This document shows positions 1 through 8,934 of a stretch of DNA of 64,000 bases, one piece after another. Position 1 is the stretch's first letter, and each line of letters opens with the position of its first letter. The translations under genes were made by a program, and so were the position numbers. The notes below the pieces were generated by a model that did not search any database, was not told where the DNA came from, and saw only the letters and a list, made by a program, of their open reading frames with translations. Origin of the DNA: Vicinamibacterales bacterium (GTDB lineage: Bacteria; Acidobacteriota; Vicinamibacteria; Vicinamibacterales; 2-12-FULL-66-21); the NCBI GenBank assembly GCA_036496585.1, contig DASXLB010000022.1, positions 124,001 through 188,000 of the forward strand, in the 5' to 3' direction.

Positions 1-1037
1 TGCGGATCGCCGTGGTCACGTCGAGCCCGCCACAGACCGAAGGCGGTCACATGGTGATCGCCCGCGAATTGACCGCGGCGTTGACCCGGGCCGGGCACGA
101 CGCAGCGCTGGTCGTGACGCCCGACTACGGATTCGGCCGCCAGGCGCGCGCCTATGTCGACACCTGGCGCACCGATCTCTCCCACGTCGAGGGACGTCGC
201 GTCGATCAGATCGTCAGTCTCCGCTATCCGAGCTACGCGGTGCGGCACCCGCGTCACGTCTGCTGGCTCAACCACACGATGCGCGAGTACTACGACCTGT
301 GGCCGCGTTTCTCGGCGCAGCTCAGTCCCCGTGGGCGCGTCAAGGAACGCGCCCGCCGGACCCTGATTCACGCCGCCGACCGCTATCTGTTGCAGCATCA
401 CGTGACGGCGCTCTTCGTGCAGTCGCGCACCATTCAGGACCGTCTGAAGATCTGGCCGTCGCTACGATCGAGCGTGCTCTACCCGCCGCCGCCTGACCGC
501 GACTACCGCACCGAAGGGTACAACGGTGATCTCCTCTTCGTCTCACGCCTGACGGCGCTCAAGCGCGCCGACCTGGTGCTTCGTGCCGTGGCACACCCGG
601 CGTCGGGCGGCGCCACCCTCACGATCGCGGGCGTGGGCGAGGAGCGTGCCGCGCTGGAGCGCCTCGCCGCGGAGCTGGGGGTCGCCCCGCGCGTGCGATT
701 CGCCGGCAGGCTGACCGACGAGCAGATGCTCGAGGCGCTGGCGCGCTGCCGCGCGGTCGTATTCCCGCCGCTCCAGGAAGACTACGGCTTCGTGACGGTC
801 GAGGCGTTTGCCTCGCGCAAGGCGGTCATCACGTGCCGGGACTCAGGCGGCCCGGCCGAGCTCGTCGCGGACGGCGTCTCAGGTCTGGTGACCGAGCCGG
901 AGCCGGCGCCGCTGGCCGCGGCAATGCAGCGTCTGGCCGACGATGCCGCCCTCGCCGAGCGGATGGGGAATGCGGCGCACGACGCGGCCGCCACCCTCAC
1001 CTGGCCCGAAACCGTCCGATCGCTCGTCTTACAATAA
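1..1037 (+). CDS. Glycosyltransferase family 4 protein (5' end cut by one base)
   Basis: This is a cytoplasmic or membrane-associated retaining glycosyltransferase of the GT4/GT-B type. The frame is open from the first base. The window starts with TG-CGG-ATC-GCC-GTG, so the natural start is probably an ATG whose A lies just outside, giving an N-terminus MRIAVVTSSPP and about 345 residues. The C-terminal half carries the GT4 E-x7-E motif in PLQEDYGFVTVEAF, followed by a donor-binding region (GGPAELVADGVSGL). The N-terminus has the GGH loop typical of GT-B acceptor domains. It ends 7 bases before ttcA. The sugar and acceptor cannot be told from sequence; a role in surface polysaccharide is a guess. 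Confidence 0.85.
   Translation, partial: RIAVVTSSPPQTEGGHMVIARELTAALTRAGHDAALVVTPDYGFGRQARAYVDTWRTDLSHVEGRRVDQIVSLRYPSYAVRHPRHVCWLNHTMREYYDLWPRFSAQLSPRGRVKERARRTLIHAADRYLLQHHVTALFVQSRTIQDRLKIWPSLRSSVLYPPPPDRDYRTEGYNGDLLFVSRLTALKRADLVLRAVAHPASGGATLTIAGVGEERAALERLAAELGVAPRVRFAGRLTDEQMLEALARCRAVVFPPLQEDYGFVTVEAFASRKAVITCRDSGGPAELVADGVSGLVTEPEPAPLAAAMQRLADDAALAERMGNAAHDAAATLTWPETVRSLVLQ
1030..1035 (+). promoter_or_regulatory. Candidate -10 element for ttcA (TACAAT)
   Basis: TACAAT lies inside the last codons of the preceding glycosyltransferase, 9 bases before the ttcA ATG. There is no Shine-Dalgarno between, so a transcript started here would be nearly leaderless. No convincing -35 is visible. 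Confidence 0.4.
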
Positions 1038-1044
1038 GAGCGCC

Positions 1045-1842
1045 ATGAGTTACTCGAGCGAACTCGAATCGCGGATCGCCAGGAAGGTCACCAAGGTAAT
1101 CGTCGAGCACAGGCTGATCGAGGACGGCGATCGCGTGATGGTCGGGCTCTCCGGCGGCAAGGACAGCTGGGCGCTCATCCAGATCCTCGAGGTCCTCCGC
1201 AAGCGGGCGCCGATCACGTTCTCGATCGTCGCCGTCAACATCGACTCCGGCTACGACGGCTACGAGCACCACAAGCTGACCGACGCGTGCGCCGAACGAG
1301 GCTGGGAGCTTCACGTCGAGCACACCAGCATCGGCGAGACGATCGAGGAGATCCTCGACGAGGGGGCGACGCCGTGCTCGCTCTGCGCCCGGCTCCGCCG
1401 CGGCGCCCTCTATCGCCTGGCCGACACCGTCGGCGCGACGAAGATTGCGCTCGGCCACCACGCCGACGACTTCATCGAGACGCTGCTGCTGAACGTCTTC
1501 TTCCAGGGATCGATCAAGGCCATGCCCGCGCGGCTCGTCTCGGACAACGGCAGGCATGTCGTCATCCGGCCGCTCGCCCACGTCCTCGAGTCGGAGGCGC
1601 GCCAGTATGCCAAGGCCTCGAATCTGCCGATCATCGGCTGCTGCTGTCCCGCCTGCGGCGACCTCAGTCTGCAGCGGCAGCGCATGAAAAGCCTGGTCGC
1701 ACAGCTCGAACTCGAACACCCCGACGTGAAGAACTCGATCATGCGGGCGCTCGGTAACGTCCATCCGCGCCACCTCCTGGTGCCGGAGAAGAAGGCGGCC
1801 ACCCGGCTGTCAACCGTCCAGTACCTCACGGAGGTCAGATGA
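1045..1842 (+). CDS. ttcA: tRNA 2-thiocytidine biosynthesis protein TtcA
   Basis: TtcA is an ATP-dependent PP-loop enzyme that thiolates cytidine 32 of certain tRNAs with an Fe-S cluster. The 265-residue product has the PP-loop motif SGGKDS near residue 34, a first CxxC in PCSLCARLRRGALY, and a second cysteine cluster in GCCCPACGDLSLQRQ. These are the elements that ligate the cluster in this family. The frame is open further upstream (to 943), but the ATG at 1045 gives the usual N-terminus and has a TACAAT element just before it. The stop overlaps the next start by 4 bases (ATGA). Confidence 0.93.
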   Translation: MSYSSELESRIARKVTKVIVEHRLIEDGDRVMVGLSGGKDSWALIQILEVLRKRAPITFSIVAVNIDSGYDGYEHHKLTDACAERGWELHVEHTSIGETIEEILDEGATPCSLCARLRRGALYRLADTVGATKIALGHHADDFIETLLLNVFFQGSIKAMPARLVSDNGRHVVIRPLAHVLESEARQYAKASNLPIIGCCCPACGDLSLQRQRMKSLVAQLELEHPDVKNSIMRALGNVHPRHLLVPEKKAATRLSTVQYLTEVR

Positions 1843-2696
1843 TCGGCGCGCGAGAAAGACTGTTTATCCTGGCGGTTGCGCTGCTGACGGCGGTCCCGGC
1901 CGCGGCGCAGCAGCGGCCGCTCGTCACCGAGGATCCCGAGGTGGTCGGCGCCGGCATGATCCTGGTCGAGGGGGGCTTCGATTTTTCGCACGACATCGTC
2001 TATCCGACCTCCGGACTGCAGGGCAATCTCCTCCGCGTGCCGCTGCTCGGCCTGAGCTTTGGCCTCAGCTCGATCGCCGAGCTGCAAATCGACGGCGGGC
2101 CGTACGATCACCTGTCGATCTCGCATACTGGCGTCGGCCCTGCGCCGCTCGCCGGCATGGTGACGGTGACCGGCGACTCGACCCACGACGTCGACGACAT
2201 CGTCGTGGCGACGAAGATCCGGGTCCTGTCCGAAACGCCGTCGCGCCCCTCGTTCGGCCTCCGCTTCGCCACGCGCCTGCCCAACGCGGGCAACGAGAGC
2301 GGCCTCGGACTCGACACCACCGACTTTCACGTGCAGATGCTCGTCGGTAAGACCGCACGCTCGGTCCGCATCGTCGGCAACATCGGTCTCGGGATTCTTG
2401 GCGACCCGACCCGCGGCGACAATCAGAACGACGTGCTCGATTTCGGCCTGTCGATCGCGCGCGCGGTAAAGGAAGGCGTCGAGATCGTCGGCGAGGTCAA
2501 CGGCCGCGCCAGCACGCGTGGCGGCACGCCGCCGGTCGGCACCGAAGGCCGGGGGATGATGCGCCTCGGCGGCCGCATCACCCGTGGGACCACGCGCTTC
2601 GATGCCGGCATTCTGTTCGGCATGACCTCGCGCGATCCGAGCGTCGGCTTCACCGCCGGCGTGACCTACGTGTTCAAGGCATTCACAGTGAAATAG
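1839..2696 (+). CDS. Exported beta-barrel-like protein, function unknown
   Basis: The 285-residue product starts with a clear signal peptide (RLFILAVALLTAVPAAAQQ, cleavage near residue 25). The rest is rich in alternating hydrophobic and polar strands with many Gly and aromatic residues and ends in the pattern TAGVTYVFKAFTVK. This resembles outer-membrane transporter-like proteins of the phenol MetA-pathway type. The start overlaps the ttcA stop, so the two may be cotranscribed, though no functional link is evident. The product at 7880-8806 has a similar overall look. No substrate can be assigned. Confidence 0.7.
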   Translation: MIGARERLFILAVALLTAVPAAAQQRPLVTEDPEVVGAGMILVEGGFDFSHDIVYPTSGLQGNLLRVPLLGLSFGLSSIAELQIDGGPYDHLSISHTGVGPAPLAGMVTVTGDSTHDVDDIVVATKIRVLSETPSRPSFGLRFATRLPNAGNESGLGLDTTDFHVQMLVGKTARSVRIVGNIGLGILGDPTRGDNQNDVLDFGLSIARAVKEGVEIVGEVNGRASTRGGTPPVGTEGRGMMRLGGRITRGTTRFDAGILFGMTSRDPSVGFTAGVTYVFKAFTVK

Positions 2697-2741
2697 AACG
2701 TCCGCGCGGGCCGCCACACCGGCGATCCGCGTTCTACGAAC

Positions 2742-2750
2742 TGCTATAGT
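2742..2750 (+). promoter_or_regulatory. Candidate extended -10 element (TG-C-TATAGT)
   Basis: TGCTATAGT ends 8 bases before the ATG at 2759, with no Shine-Dalgarno between, which suggests a leaderless transcript of the BNR gene. Confidence 0.45.
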
Positions 2751-2758
2751 TACACGCG

Positions 2759-5700
2759 ATGAGGATCTTTGCGTGGCGCCGGATCTCGGTGGCGATACTT
2801 GCGGCGCTGACACTCTCGGGTGTCGCCGTCGCACAGCGCGGCGGCGGCCCCGCCGGTCCGCAGCAGGCGACGACGCCGGAGCCGCTGAAGTTTCGCTACA
2901 TGGGACCAGCGGCGGCAGGCCGCATCGCAAGTGTCGCCGGCGTACCCGGCGATGCCAATGTCTACTATCTCGGGTCGGCGTCAGGCGGCTTGTGGAAGTC
3001 GGTCAACGGCGGTCAGACGTTCGAGCCGATCTTCGACGACGAGCCGGTTGCGGCCATCGGCGCCATCGCCGTCGCACCGAGCGATCCCAACATCGTGTGG
3101 GTCGGCAGCGGCGAATCGTGGGTCATCCGCTACAGCGACGTCATGGGTGATGGCGTCTACGTGTCGAAGGACGCCGGCAAGACCTGGAAGAACATGGGTC
3201 TGCCGGAAACCGGCCGCATCTCACGCGTCATCGTTCACCCGACCGATCCCAACATCGTCTATGTCTGCGCGGCGGGCCGCATGACCGGTCCCCAGGAGGA
3301 GCGGGGCGTCTTCAAATCGACCGACGGCGGCACCACGTGGAAGCGGAGCCTGTTCGTCGATCAGAAGACCGGCTGCTCCGGGCTCTCGATCGATCAGAAG
3401 GACCCGAATATTCTGCTGGCCGGCACCTGGCAGGCCGAGCAGCACACCTGGGGTCAGTTCAGCGGCGGTCCGGGCAGCGGGGTCTACCTGACGAAGGATG
3501 CCGGCGCCACGTGGACGAAGCTGACCAAGGGCCTGCCCAGGCCGGATGTCGGCAAGATCGACGTCCAGATCGCGCCGTCGGACAGCCATCGCATGTATGC
3601 GCTCATCCAGACGGCGAACCAGGGCTCGGTCTGGCGGTCGGACGATGCGGGCGCGACCTGGAACGTGGTCAGCTGGGATCGATCGCTGATTGGCCGGGCC
3701 GGCTACTACATACGGATGGTCGTCAACCCGCAAAACCCTGACGACGTCTTCATCATGTCGAGCTCGATGCATCGCTCGCAGAATGGCGGCAAGACGTTCA
3801 GCGGCAACGGCGGCGGCGCGCAGGCGTTCGCCTTTACGCAGGGACAGGCGAGCTGCGGCGACTGCCACGACGTCTGGATCGATCCGAAAGATCCGAAGCG
3901 CTACGTCCTCGTCGACGACGGCGGCGGCTCGATCAACACGCCGAACGGTCCGCAGTCGATCCGCCTGCCGAATGGCCAGATGTACCACGTGCACGTCGAC
4001 AACCGCGTTCCGTACTGGATCTACAGCAACCGCCAGGACGACGGCACGATGCGCGGACCCTCGACCAGCACCGAGGAAACCGGCAACGGCTGCCTGCCCG
4101 AGGGGAGCGCCATGCCGGTGAGCGCGGCCGGGTTGGGGCGTGGCGGGCGCGGCGGTGGCCGTCGCGGCGCGGCGCCTCCTCCGGCGCCGGCCGACAATCC
4201 GTGTGCCGGCGTCGGGCGCGGCTATCGCGCCACCAGCAACCCGCCGTGGCAGCCCAACATCGGCGGCTGTGAGTCGGGCTTCACGATTCCGCAGCCCGAC
4301 AATGCCGACATCGTCTTTGCGAGCTGCTACGGTAACAAGGTGACGCGCTGGGATGCCAAGACCGGCACCGCGCGCTCGATCGAGCCGTGGATGGTCACGC
4401 TCGACGCGCCGCCCGAAGAGACGAAGTATCGCTGCCACTGGACCGCGCCGATGGCGATCGATCCGTTCGACACGCGCAACGTCCTCTACGGATGCCAGCT
4501 GATTCTGAAGACCTCGAACAACGGCCAGTCGTGGACCGAGTTGAGCCCGGATCTCTCGACCAAGGATCCGTCGAAGGTGGTCTCGAACGGTGGTCTCGTC
4601 GGCGACAACCTCGGCCAGTACGACGGCGAAGTCGTGTGGTCGATCGAGTACTCGAAGATCAAGCAGGGACTCATCTGGGCCGGCACCAACGACGGCAAGT
4701 TGTGGAACACGGACAACGGCGGCCGGACCTGGAATGACGTCACGAAGAACTTCACCGATCTGCCGCCCTGGGGCGCGTTCAACCAGATCTGGCCGTCCAC
4801 CTTCGATCCGGCGGAAGCCTACGTGGCGGTCTCGCTCCATCTGATGGACGACCGCAAGCCCTACATCTACAAGACGACCGACTACGGGAAGACCTGGAAG
4901 AAGATCAACGGCAACATCCCGACCGGCCACAACCTGGACTACATCCTGTCGATGTCGGGCAATCCGAACAAGCGCGGCATGCTGTTCGCCGGTAGCGCGC
5001 ACGCGTTCTACTACTCGATGGACGACGGCGGCACGTGGACGCCGTTCAAGGACGGCCTGCCGCCCGCGCCGGTCAGCTGGATCACCGTCGAGCCGCGCTT
5101 CCACGACGTCGTCATCTCGACCTACGGCCGCGGCCTCTTCATCCTGCCGAACATCACGATGTTCGAGCAGAACGGACAGCCGAATCCGCCGCCGCCGGCG
5201 TCGGCGAAACTCTACGACCCGGCGCCGATTTTCCGACTGGCGCGCAGCGTCTACGTGCAGGCCGACCGCCCGCACTTCCAGATCTATCTGCCGGCCGCCC
5301 CGACAGAGCCGGTGAAGATGGAGATTCTGGACGTAGGCGGCAAGCCGGTGCGGACGCAGACGGTGACGCTCCATCAGGGGCTCAACGGCATCAACTGGGA
5401 TCTGGCGCTCGACGCGCCGAAGCTCGTCGAGCTCCTGACGACCCCGCCCGACAATCCGCATATCTGGGAAGAGGAGCGGTTCAAGGACGTCCAGGTCCGC
5501 CGCATCACGCACTGGGGGATCACGCCGCAAACCGGCATTCCGATGGCGGCGCCAGGCAAGTATCAGGTCCGCTTCACCGTCAACGGGCAGGCACTGACGG
5601 CGCCGTTCGAGGTGCTGAAGGATCCCGCCGTCCCGACTTCTGACGAGGATCTGATGGTGTCGACGCGAACGCAGATGCGCATCCGCGACGACATCAGCGA

Positions 5701-6112
5701 TACCTCGACGATGGTAAACAGAATGGAAGTCTGGCGGCGCGCGCTCGAAGATCACGCCAAGGCGAACGCCAGCAAGCCGGCCATTCTCAAGGCGATCAAG
5801 GATCTGGACGCGAAGATCTGGGCGACCGAGAACCGCCTCGTGTCGCGCTCGGAGATCCACAGCGACGACAAGTATTTCCCCGAGGCCTACAAGGTCTACA
5901 TGAACCTGATCTGGCTGAGCGGCGGGGTCGGGCAGGGGGCGAGCGACGAGGCGGGCAGCATCGACTACAAGCCGACCGACACCCAGATGCAGGTGCTGGA
6001 GGTCATCGAGAAGGAGCTCGCCACCGCACGGACCGAGTTCGAGCGGCTCCAGTCGACCGATCTCCAGGCCTTCAACAGGGCGATGGAGGGGAAGCTGCCG
6101 GCGATCAAGTAG
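2759..6112 (+). CDS. Large exported BNR/Asp-box beta-propeller protein (VPS10/sortilin-like)
   Basis: The 1117-residue protein begins with a signal peptide (VAILAALTLSGVAVAQ). It carries about ten Asp-box motifs of the S-x-D-x-G-x-T-W type, for example VSKDAGKTW, KSTDGGTTW, LTKDAGATW, RSDDAGATW, NTDNGGRTW and KTTDYGKTW. These point to one or two multi-bladed propellers like those of sialidases and VPS10/sortilin. A Gly/Arg/Pro-rich stretch near residues 460-480 separates two propeller halves. After the propeller comes a FlgD-like Ig-type segment (PVKMEILDVGGKPV) and a helical C-terminus. Such proteins are often annotated as glycosyl hydrolases, but I see no catalytic residues that establish activity. 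It stands alone between flanking genes. Confidence 0.85.
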   Translation: MRIFAWRRISVAILAALTLSGVAVAQRGGGPAGPQQATTPEPLKFRYMGPAAAGRIASVAGVPGDANVYYLGSASGGLWKSVNGGQTFEPIFDDEPVAAIGAIAVAPSDPNIVWVGSGESWVIRYSDVMGDGVYVSKDAGKTWKNMGLPETGRISRVIVHPTDPNIVYVCAAGRMTGPQEERGVFKSTDGGTTWKRSLFVDQKTGCSGLSIDQKDPNILLAGTWQAEQHTWGQFSGGPGSGVYLTKDAGATWTKLTKGLPRPDVGKIDVQIAPSDSHRMYALIQTANQGSVWRSDDAGATWNVVSWDRSLIGRAGYYIRMVVNPQNPDDVFIMSSSMHRSQNGGKTFSGNGGGAQAFAFTQGQASCGDCHDVWIDPKDPKRYVLVDDGGGSINTPNGPQSIRLPNGQMYHVHVDNRVPYWIYSNRQDDGTMRGPSTSTEETGNGCLPEGSAMPVSAAGLGRGGRGGGRRGAAPPPAPADNPCAGVGRGYRATSNPPWQPNIGGCESGFTIPQPDNADIVFASCYGNKVTRWDAKTGTARSIEPWMVTLDAPPEETKYRCHWTAPMAIDPFDTRNVLYGCQLILKTSNNGQSWTELSPDLSTKDPSKVVSNGGLVGDNLGQYDGEVVWSIEYSKIKQGLIWAGTNDGKLWNTDNGGRTWNDVTKNFTDLPPWGAFNQIWPSTFDPAEAYVAVSLHLMDDRKPYIYKTTDYGKTWKKINGNIPTGHNLDYILSMSGNPNKRGMLFAGSAHAFYYSMDDGGTWTPFKDGLPPAPVSWITVEPRFHDVVISTYGRGLFILPNITMFEQNGQPNPPPPASAKLYDPAPIFRLARSVYVQADRPHFQIYLPAAPTEPVKMEILDVGGKPVRTQTVTLHQGLNGINWDLALDAPKLVELLTTPPDNPHIWEEERFKDVQVRRITHWGITPQTGIPMAAPGKYQVRFTVNGQALTAPFEVLKDPAVPTSDEDLMVSTRTQMRIRDDISDTSTMVNRMEVWRRALEDHAKANASKPAILKAIKDLDAKIWATENRLVSRSEIHSDDKYFPEAYKVYMNLIWLSGGVGQGASDEAGSIDYKPTDTQMQVLEVIEKELATARTEFERLQSTDLQAFNRAMEGKLPAIK

Positions 6113-6164
6113 GGCATTGGGGTGGTCGGCGGAGGGTGAATCGGGTAGTCTATCTCTCGACTTA

Positions 6165-6557
6165 ATGCGCACGATTCCACGCCGCGTCTGGATTCTGGTC
6201 CTTCTTCTCACCTGCATGGCGGCCTCCGGCTGCCCGAGCGGTTGCGACGAGCTGACCAAGCTTCTGAACCCGACGGGCACATCCGTGGAGTCGGTGACGA
6301 TCTCGCCAGTCGCGGCGCAGTTGACGGTGGGGCAGACGCAGCAGTTCACCGGGACGGTGCTGCCGACGGGAGTTTCGGACCGGTCCGTGACGTGGTCGGT
6401 GGCGCCCACGGGCCTGGCGACGATCGACACCAATGGCATCCTGACGGCGCAGGCGCCGGGCGCGGTCATCGTGACGGCGGTCAGCGTCGCGACTCCCGTC
6501 CACACGGCGCAGGCCGCCGTGACCATCGCCGGGTCGACCTTGACGCCGGGGAAGTAG
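6165..6557 (+). CDS. Small lipoprotein with a BIG2-type Ig-like domain
   Basis: The 130-residue product has a lipoprotein signal (WILVLLLTCMAASGC, lipidated Cys at 23), then a short spacer and one bacterial Ig-like group 2 domain. The domain is recognisable by VTISPVAAQLTVGQTQQFTG, TWSVAPTGLATIDTNGILTA and PGAVIVTAVS. Such domains are usually structural or adhesive parts of surface proteins. Here the single domain is anchored directly to a membrane. The frame is open to 6117, but only the ATG at 6165 yields a proper signal peptide. It lies 52 bases after the BNR gene. Confidence 0.75.
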   Translation: MRTIPRRVWILVLLLTCMAASGCPSGCDELTKLLNPTGTSVESVTISPVAAQLTVGQTQQFTGTVLPTGVSDRSVTWSVAPTGLATIDTNGILTAQAPGAVIVTAVSVATPVHTAQAAVTIAGSTLTPGK

Positions 6558-6694
6558 GCCGGCGGCCCCCAGCCTGGCAGCAGGAGTCGCAGCCGCGCGA
6601 CCTCAGCGAGCCCCAGGACAGACGCGGTTCCCGTCCTTCCGCGTCGCGGCTCCCACCCGCGCAGGAATGCCCCGGGCTGCTGCGCCCGCGTTTC

Positions 6695-7816
6695 CTATGA
6701 ACTCTTGACGCAACGGAAGCCCAGGTGGTTCGTGCCCGTGTCGACGTCCCCTTTGCCGCGCGTCCCCACCATGTAGCGCGAGCAGTACTGATCGGTGCAG
6801 AGAAACGATCCGCCGCGCTGCACCTTCTTCTGGTGTCCCGGCTCCGACGGATCGAACGACGACGAGGGACCGCGCGGATTGCGCGCGACGCCGCCGGCGG
6901 CGACCAGCTGGGCGTAGGCGTCGTCGCGATACCAGTCGCTCGTCCACTGCCAGGCATTGCCGGCCATGTCGTACAAGCCATAGCCGTTGGGCGCGAACTG
7001 CGCGACTGGCATCAGGCCGGCGCGGCCGTCTTCGCCGGTGTCGTGATCGGGAAAATGCCCCTGATGCGTGTTCGCCATCCACTTGCCGGCGGGGCGGAAG
7101 TCGTCGCCCCACACAAACGGCTTGCCACTGAGGCCGCCACGCGCGGCGAATTCCCATTCCGCTTCCGTCGGCAGACGCTTGCCCGCCCACTTCGCATATG
7201 CCTCAGCGTCTTCGTAGGCGACGTGAACGACGGGATAGTCGTCCTTGCCAGTGAGGTCGCTCGATGGTCCGAGCGGATGGCGCCAGTTCGCGCCCGCGAC
7301 GTAGCTCCACCACTGCAAATGGTTGTCGAGCGGCACCGGATGATCCGGCGGCGAGAAGACCACCGAGCCGGCGACGAGATTCTCGGGAGGCGCGCCGGGA
7401 AAGTCGTCGGGGCGCGGCTTGCGCTCCGCGACGGTGACGTAGCCGGTCGCCTTCACGAATGACGCGAACTGCGCGTTGGTCACGTCCGTTGTGTCCATGA
7501 AGAAACCGTCGACATGCGCGCGGTGGATCGGCCGGGCATCGCGCGAGGCCTGCATGCCGACGTCGTCCATCTGCGGCGGGTCGACGGCGCCCATCGAGAA
7601 CTCGCCACCCGGAATCCAGACCATCCCGTGTGGCGCCGCAGCGGGCGGGACAGCGGTGTTCGGCACCGTGTCGCGAAAGCCGATTTCAGAAACGCCGGCC
7701 GGCGGCGGCGAAAGCGCAACCGCAGTGGTCATTGTTGAAGCCCGCCAACGGACAGACGCCATGAGCGCCACCACGGCGATTGCACCGACGATCGCGCCGA
7801 GTGCAGCTCGTCTCAT
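6695..7816 (-). CDS. Formylglycine-generating-enzyme (SUMF1)-like protein, membrane-anchored
   Basis: The 373-residue product has an N-terminal membrane segment (LGAIVGAIAVVALMASV), so the domain probably sits in the periplasm. The fold is that of formylglycine-generating enzyme: MVWIPGGEFSMG, then MDTTDVTNAQFASFV, RLPTEAEWEFAARGG, and the active-site stretch GGSFLCTDQYCSRY. Both cysteines needed for copper-dependent oxidation of a target cysteine are present. FGE activates sulfatases, but no sulfatase gene lies in this window, so the partner is unknown. It lies 63 bases downstream of the outer-membrane protein gene on the same strand and may share its transcript. Confidence 0.85.
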   Translation of the reverse strand: MRRAALGAIVGAIAVVALMASVRWRASTMTTAVALSPPPAGVSEIGFRDTVPNTAVPPAAAPHGMVWIPGGEFSMGAVDPPQMDDVGMQASRDARPIHRAHVDGFFMDTTDVTNAQFASFVKATGYVTVAERKPRPDDFPGAPPENLVAGSVVFSPPDHPVPLDNHLQWWSYVAGANWRHPLGPSSDLTGKDDYPVVHVAYEDAEAYAKWAGKRLPTEAEWEFAARGGLSGKPFVWGDDFRPAGKWMANTHQGHFPDHDTGEDGRAGLMPVAQFAPNGYGLYDMAGNAWQWTSDWYRDDAYAQLVAAGGVARNPRGPSSSFDPSEPGHQKKVQRGGSFLCTDQYCSRYMVGTRGKGDVDTGTNHLGFRCVKSS

Positions 7817-7879
7817 GGCGAGGTCTCATCGCGCGGGTTGGTACGCCAGACGGTCTCTGCCATTTCGGCAACCGCCACG

Positions 7880-8806
7880 TCAGCGGCCGGACCAGCGCGG
7901 GCTGAGCCACACTGTCTGCCACGCGACCGAGACGGTGCGGAAATTCGTACCGGTGCGTTCGACGATCCCGGACGTGTACGCGACCTTCAGCGTGTAGCGC
8001 GTCTTCACCGGCAGTGACATCGTCGCGCCGACGCGCGCGTTGTTCAGCGGCGCCGACGGCGTGCCGCCGGTCGTCTGCGCGCTGCCGCCGCGATACCAGG
8101 TCCCGTCGCCAGCGATCCAGAACCCGCGCCGGATGGTGTAACTGGCGTGTCCCTGAAGGGTGAGAATCGGATCCTGCGATCGCGCGACGCCGCCGGGATA
8201 CGAGTCCGGGTTGTCGAAGTAGAGCCACCCGCCGACGTAGGCGTCGAGATCCCAGTGGCCGCGCGGCACCGAGACGCCGAACTCCGGCTTCAGACTCCAG
8301 CGATTGGTGCCGAGGTTGATGAGCTTCGTGCTGCTGTACTGACTCGCCGGCACGGTTGTCGTCAGGCTCGCGCCAAGGACGACACGCCGCGGCGCCGCGG
8401 CGAACTCGCGCGGCGACATCGCATCATTGCCGCGGAAATTCATCGACAGCCTGACGCGCGAGTCGGCGAGGCCAGAACGTGTCACTTCCCGGCGATCCTC
8501 CCCGACGTTTCCCGTCACGTCGCCGAGCACATACGGCACTGCCACGCTGAGGAGTCCCAGCTTGCCAAACAGATTGAAGGTGTGGCCGAGACCGGCGGCG
8601 GTCGCTTCGACGGTGGCCTGGGCGTCGGTGATCGGCAGCGACGGATCGAAGACGACGCTGCCGGTGGATCGGCTGTAGCTGACGACGAGGAAGTTCACGC
8701 CGACGGGAGATGCCGAGTAGGCGCGCGGTTCCATGTCCTGCGCACGCGCCACGCCAGGGTTGGCTACGGTGCTTGCGAGTACAAGGGCGATCAGCAGGTT
8801 CCGCAT
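7880..8806 (-). CDS. Outer-membrane transporter-like barrel protein (MetA-pathway type)
   Basis: The 308-residue product starts with a signal peptide (LLIALVLASTVANPGVARAQ). It then shows strand-rich sequence with repeated amphipathic segments (VNFLVVSYSRSTGSVVFD, LSVAVPYVLGDVTGNV) and ends in an aromatic and basic strand. This fits the phenol_MetA_deg transporter family, an outer-membrane barrel group of poorly defined function. It is upstream of the FGE-like gene on the same strand. The substrate is unknown. Confidence 0.75.
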   Translation of the reverse strand: MRNLLIALVLASTVANPGVARAQDMEPRAYSASPVGVNFLVVSYSRSTGSVVFDPSLPITDAQATVEATAAGLGHTFNLFGKLGLLSVAVPYVLGDVTGNVGEDRREVTRSGLADSRVRLSMNFRGNDAMSPREFAAAPRRVVLGASLTTTVPASQYSSTKLINLGTNRWSLKPEFGVSVPRGHWDLDAYVGGWLYFDNPDSYPGGVARSQDPILTLQGHASYTIRRGFWIAGDGTWYRGGSAQTTGGTPSAPLNNARVGATMSLPVKTRYTLKVAYTSGIVERTGTNFRTVSVAWQTVWLSPRWSGR

Positions 8807-8934
8807 CGGTCTCGTGTCAGTCTCGTCGGGAGATCCGCAAGCAGTCTATGCGGTTTTCGGCACGCGCTCCGACATGCCGGAGAATCTCCGCCGTCGCCAT
8901 CGTGGAGTCCCGGGAGACGACGTGCGGCCGGATG

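Noticed and set aside
3221..6526. 1101-codon open frame on the minus strand, and similar long antisense frames at 1410-2930, 40541-42892 (minus), 8710-10611 and 51894-54443 (plus)
   Set aside because: They lie opposite well-supported genes (BNR protein, gcvP, glpD, secA) and encode Arg/Val/Asp-rich sequence without motifs, as expected for GC-rich antisense frames.
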